25,166 nt of DNA from an uncultured Curvibacter sp. (GTDB lineage Bacteria > Pseudomonadota > Gammaproteobacteria > Burkholderiales > Burkholderiaceae), in assembly GCA_946481355.1 (NCBI GenBank), contig CAMLNH010000004.1:1-25166 (forward strand), read 5' to 3'. Under the pieces are notes generated by a model. That model worked only from the letters and a program-made list of their open reading frames with translations. It was not told the DNA's origin and did no database searches. Positions 22,253 through 25,166 of this stretch are shown here, piece by piece. Each line of letters begins with the position of its first letter. The first letter of the stretch is position 1. The position numbers and the translations under genes were made by a program.

Positions 22253-22813
22253 ATGATCACCCTCATCTACGCCCATCCCTATCCCCTGCATTCGCGCGCC
22301 AACCGCGCCTTGCTGGACGCGGTGCGGGATTTGCCGGGCCTGCAGATCCGCGATCTGTACGCCCTGTACCCGGATTTCCACATCGACGCCCGGACCGAGC
22401 AGGCTGTGCTGACCGACAGCGGCACCGTGGTGCTGCAGCACCCGCTGCACTGGTACCACGCGCCGGCCCTGCTGAGTCTCTGGTTCGAGAAGGTGCTGGT
22501 CTATGGCTGGGCCTACGGCCATGATCCGGCGGGCCAGTCCACGCGTGCTCTGGAGGGCAAGCGCCTGCTCTGGGCCGTGAGCACGGGTGGCGCCGAACGC
22601 GCCTATCAGCCCGAGGGTTACAACCACCACACCATGGGGCAGATCGCCACGCCGATCCAGCAGACCGCGCTCTACTGCGGGCTGCAATGGCTGGAGCCTC
22701 ACATCGTCCACGGCGCCAATCGGCTCTCCGCGCAGGAACTGGCGGCGTCGGCGCAGGCCTATCGCGCACGCCTGCAGGCCGAACTCACTTCCACCTCTTC
22801 GCAGGAGCGCTGA
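22253..22813 (+). CDS. kefF: KefF-like NAD(P)H oxidoreductase, ancillary to the K+/H+ antiporter
   Basis: This 186-residue flavodoxin-like protein begins MITLIYAHPYPLHSRANRAL and has the family blocks QHPLHWYHAPALLSLWFEKVLVYGWAYG and WAVSTGG. KefF-type proteins bind FMN and are required for full activity of the glutathione-gated KefC channel; they also have quinone reductase activity. The ATG was chosen at the start of the first beta strand. The kefC start follows after a single base past its stop, which strongly supports pairing. Confidence 0.9.
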   Translation: MITLIYAHPYPLHSRANRALLDAVRDLPGLQIRDLYALYPDFHIDARTEQAVLTDSGTVVLQHPLHWYHAPALLSLWFEKVLVYGWAYGHDPAGQSTRALEGKRLLWAVSTGGAERAYQPEGYNHHTMGQIATPIQQTALYCGLQWLEPHIVHGANRLSAQELAASAQAYRARLQAELTSTSSQER

Positions 22814-22814
22814 C

Positions 22815-24659
22815 ATGGCGACCGAAGGACCCAACCTCATCCCCGTGGTCACGCTGCTGGCGGCGGCCGTCGTGGCCGTGCCCCTGTTCAAGCGCCTGGC
22901 CCTGGGCGCCGTGCTGGGCTATCTGGCGGCCGGGGTGCTGATCGGCCCCTCGGGGCTGAGGCTCATCGCCGATCCCGAGACCATTCTGCACACGGCCGAG
23001 CTCGGCGTGGTCATGTTCCTCTTCATCGTCGGGCTGGAGATGCGCCCCAGCCATCTGTGGCAGATGCGCCGCCAGATCTTCGGTCTGGGCTCGCTGCAGG
23101 TGCTGGTGGCCATGGTCTTGCTGGCGCCCGTGGGCGTGATGTTCGGCCTGGGCTGGGCCCAGGCCTGGGTGGTGGGCACGGGCTTCGTGCTCACGTCCAC
23201 AGCCATCGTCATGCAGATGCTGCAGGACCGGCATCAGATGGGAAGCCCTGCGGGCCAGCGCGTGGTGTCCATCCTGCTGCTCGAAGATTTGCTCATCGTG
23301 CCCCTGCTGGCCCTGGTGGCCTTCATCGCGCCGGGTGGCGAGGCCAGCAGCTGGCTGGACCGCGCGCAGAGCATAGGCTTGGCTCTGGGTGCCACCGTGG
23401 TGCTCGTGGCCGTGGGGCGCTGGCTGCTCAACCCGCTCTTCGTCCTGCTCTCGACCACGCGCTCGCGCGAGGTCATGACGGCCGCGGCGCTGCTGGTGGT
23501 GCTGGGCGCGGCGCTATGGATGGACCTGGGCGGGCTCTCGGCCGCCATGGGCGCCTTCCTGGCCGGCGTGATGCTGGCCGAGTCGTCCTTCCGGCACCAG
23601 CTCGAAGCCGACGTGGAGCCCTTCAAGGGCCTGCTGCTGGGCCTGTTCTTCCTGGCCGTGGGCATGTCCATGGACCTGGCCATCATCACCGCCAACTGGC
23701 AGGAAGTGCTGATCAGCGTGCTGGCCTACATGGTGCTCAAGTCCGCGGCCATCTACGGTGTGGCGCGGCTGGCCCGCGCGGACCACGACCAGGCGCTGGA
23801 GCGCACGGTGCTGATGGCGCAGGGCGGCGAGTTCGCCTTCGTGCTCTATGCGGCGGCCGTCTCGGCGGGCGTGCTGGATGCACGCATCAACTCGGTCTAC
23901 ACCGCGGTCATCATCCTGTCCATGGTGCTCACGCCCATCCTGCTGCTGGCGCACGGGCGCTGGGTGGCCCGCTGCAAGCGCCGCGATATCAATGAGGATC
24001 GGCCCATGGACACCGAGATGGACCACAGCCCGGTCATCATCGCGGGCTTCGGCCGCTTCGGCCAGGTGGCGGGACGACTGCTGATGTCCAACGGCATCGT
24101 GAGCACCATCATGGACAACGATGCCGTGCACATCGAGAGCATGCGGCAGTTCGGCTTCAAGGTCTATTACGGCGACGCGACCCGGCTGGACCTGCTGCAT
24201 GCTGCGGGCGCCCAGCATGCCCGCACGCTGATCGTGGCCGTGGACGACAGGGATGCGGCAAAAACCATCGTGGAGATCGCGCGCCATTCCTTTCCCCATC
24301 TGCAGGTGCTGGTGCGCGCCTACGACGTGCCCCATTACTACGAGCTCAAGAAGGCCGGCGCCCACGTGATCCAGCGCGAGCTCTATGAAAGCTCGCTGCG
24401 CCTGGGCCGTCACGCGCTGGAGACCCTGGGCTTTGGTGCCTACGAGGCCCGGGAAATGGCCGACACCTTCCGCCGCACCAACCAGAAGCAGGTCGATGAC
24501 TTTGCCCAGCTGCGCGAGCAGGTGCAGCCCAAGGACTATGCACGGGTCATCCGCGAGAGCCGGGAGGAGCTGGAACGTCAGCTGCGCGAAGAGACACGGC
24601 GTGGCAAGACGCCTTATGGCTGGCAGACAGCGGAGTTGCGGGCCCGCGACGACGTTTAG
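22815..24659 (+). CDS. kefC: Glutathione-regulated K+ efflux (K+/H+ antiporter) protein, KefB/KefC type
   Basis: This 614-residue protein has a CPA2 membrane domain of about 12-13 segments (1-385) followed by a cytoplasmic RCK/KTN domain from about 405, with the nucleotide motif GFGRFGQ at 411-417. Membrane hallmarks are VMFLFIVGLEMRP, LLLEDLLIVPLLAL (E157, D158), FKGLLLGLFFLAVGMSMDL and AQGGEFAFVL. Kef systems release K+ and let H+ in when electrophile-glutathione adducts form, which protects cells against toxic electrophiles and quinones. AGGAG sits before the ATG. The C-terminal tail after the KTN domain (about 545-614) is charged. KefB and KefC cannot be separated from sequence alone. Confidence 0.93.
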   Translation: MATEGPNLIPVVTLLAAAVVAVPLFKRLALGAVLGYLAAGVLIGPSGLRLIADPETILHTAELGVVMFLFIVGLEMRPSHLWQMRRQIFGLGSLQVLVAMVLLAPVGVMFGLGWAQAWVVGTGFVLTSTAIVMQMLQDRHQMGSPAGQRVVSILLLEDLLIVPLLALVAFIAPGGEASSWLDRAQSIGLALGATVVLVAVGRWLLNPLFVLLSTTRSREVMTAAALLVVLGAALWMDLGGLSAAMGAFLAGVMLAESSFRHQLEADVEPFKGLLLGLFFLAVGMSMDLAIITANWQEVLISVLAYMVLKSAAIYGVARLARADHDQALERTVLMAQGGEFAFVLYAAAVSAGVLDARINSVYTAVIILSMVLTPILLLAHGRWVARCKRRDINEDRPMDTEMDHSPVIIAGFGRFGQVAGRLLMSNGIVSTIMDNDAVHIESMRQFGFKVYYGDATRLDLLHAAGAQHARTLIVAVDDRDAAKTIVEIARHSFPHLQVLVRAYDVPHYYELKKAGAHVIQRELYESSLRLGRHALETLGFGAYEAREMADTFRRTNQKQVDDFAQLREQVQPKDYARVIRESREELERQLREETRRGKTPYGWQTAELRARDDV

Positions 24660-24748
24660 GGCGCGATGCCGGCCCTGGCACTGATTCATGCCGGTTTCCC
24701 GGAAAGTCTGCGCTAACATGGGGCAGGTCCAACTTACAGGAGCCCGTG

Positions 24749-25166
24749 ATGCCGGTTGTCGTGGTTGCGAATCCCAAGGGCGGCGTGGGCAAGTCCACCC
24801 TCTCCACCAATGTGGCGGGTTACTTCGCCAGCCAGGGGCACAAGGTCATGCTGGGCGACGCGGATCGCCAGCAGTCCTCACGCCTGTGGCTGGGTCTGCG
24901 GCCCGCAACGGCGCGCCCCATCGTGAGCTGGGACGTGGGCGAGGACAGGCTGGCCAAGCTGCCCAAGGGCACGACCCATGTGGTGCTCGACACCCCGGCC
25001 GGGCTCAAGGGCGCGCGCATGAAGGACGTGCTGCAGCACGCCGACAAGGTCATCGTGCCCCTGCAGCCCAGTGTCTTCGACATCTTCGCCACCCGCAGCT
25101 TCCTGGATGAACTGCGCGAGCACGCCCACAAGGGCATGCAGGTGGGCATCGTGGGCATGCGGGTGG
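24749..25166 (+). CDS. ParA-family ATPase, N-terminal part (runs off window)
   Basis: The frame from the ATG at 24749 stays open to the window edge (139 complete codons). The deviant Walker A motif KGGVGKST is at residues 10-17 (VVVANPKGGVGKSTLSTNVAG), the A' region is MLGDADRQQSS, and Walker B is THVVLDTPAGL. These are ParA/MinD-type ATPases that position DNA or protein cargo. AGGAG lies before the ATG. No parB-like gene or parS is visible in the window, so it could be an orphan positioning ATPase rather than the chromosomal parA. The C-terminus is missing from view. Confidence 0.93.
   Translation, partial: MPVVVVANPKGGVGKSTLSTNVAGYFASQGHKVMLGDADRQQSSRLWLGLRPATARPIVSWDVGEDRLAKLPKGTTHVVLDTPAGLKGARMKDVLQHADKVIVPLQPSVFDIFATRSFLDELREHAHKGMQVGIVGMRV

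Noticed and set aside
23514..24719. 401-codon open frame on the minus strand opposite kefC
   Set aside because: It is a GC-driven antisense frame over a conserved antiporter gene.
1..25166. tRNA, rRNA, prophage, toxin-antitoxin or defence system
   Set aside because: No cloverleaf-like or rRNA sequence, integrase, phage structural gene or toxin pair was recognised on either strand.

Overview
The window is high-GC DNA that reads like the chromosome of a betaproteobacterium, most likely Comamonadaceae (Acidovorax, Polaromonas, Rhodoferax or Hydrogenophaga type). This rests on recognised families: a Bug-type binding protein, DUF1841 and DUF3149 proteins, a PcaR-type IclR regulator beside pcaIJF, and an OhrR/Ohr pair. 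No rRNA, tRNA, CRISPR array, transposase or integrase was seen.

Layout. 1-63 (-) is the N-terminus of a probable MoxR ATPase, divergent from a di-haem cytochrome c4 (159-824). 973-2857 is a compact, visibly less GC-rich three-gene operon: a DUF2167 protein, an unknown membrane protein, and a membrane-anchored J-like protein that lacks HPD. 2872-4120 (-) carries a DUF1841 protein and an IclR regulator. 4210-6776 is pcaI-pcaJ-pcaF with a three-half-site operator in front. A 319-base gap follows, holding a 142-bp near-palindromic repeat and a terminator. 7096-9051 is a 3-hydroxyisobutyrate-dehydrogenase-like reductase with a maleylacetate reductase. 9052-10195 (-) holds a DUF3149 miniprotein and a MenA/UbiA-like prenyltransferase. 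10339-11259 is ohrR-ohr. 11304-13542 is a flavin monooxygenase divergent from a MarR regulator. 13547-14476 (-) is a LysR regulator divergent from a long operon, 14611-21377: hydroxyquinol 1,2-dioxygenase, TRAP transporter (dctP, dctQ, dctM), a YciI protein, a Dabb protein, an NTF2/SnoaL-like protein, a Bug binding protein and an NADPH-dependent FMN reductase. 21462-24659 holds a TSUP permease and a kefF-kefC pair. The right edge cuts a ParA ATPase.

How it fits together. The catabolic core can be read as a pathway. The flavin monooxygenase would hydroxylate a phenolic compound. The dioxygenase would open hydroxyquinol to maleylacetate. Maleylacetate reductase would make 3-oxoadipate. PcaIJ and PcaF would yield succinyl-CoA and acetyl-CoA. 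The lower half is well supported by sequence families. The starting substrate is not known, and five or six co-located proteins (HIBADH-like reductase, YciI, Dabb, NTF2-like, FMN reductase, Bug) have no place in the textbook hydroxyquinol route. This is the best candidate for an undescribed catabolic system here. The second candidate is the DUF2167/membrane/J-like operon.
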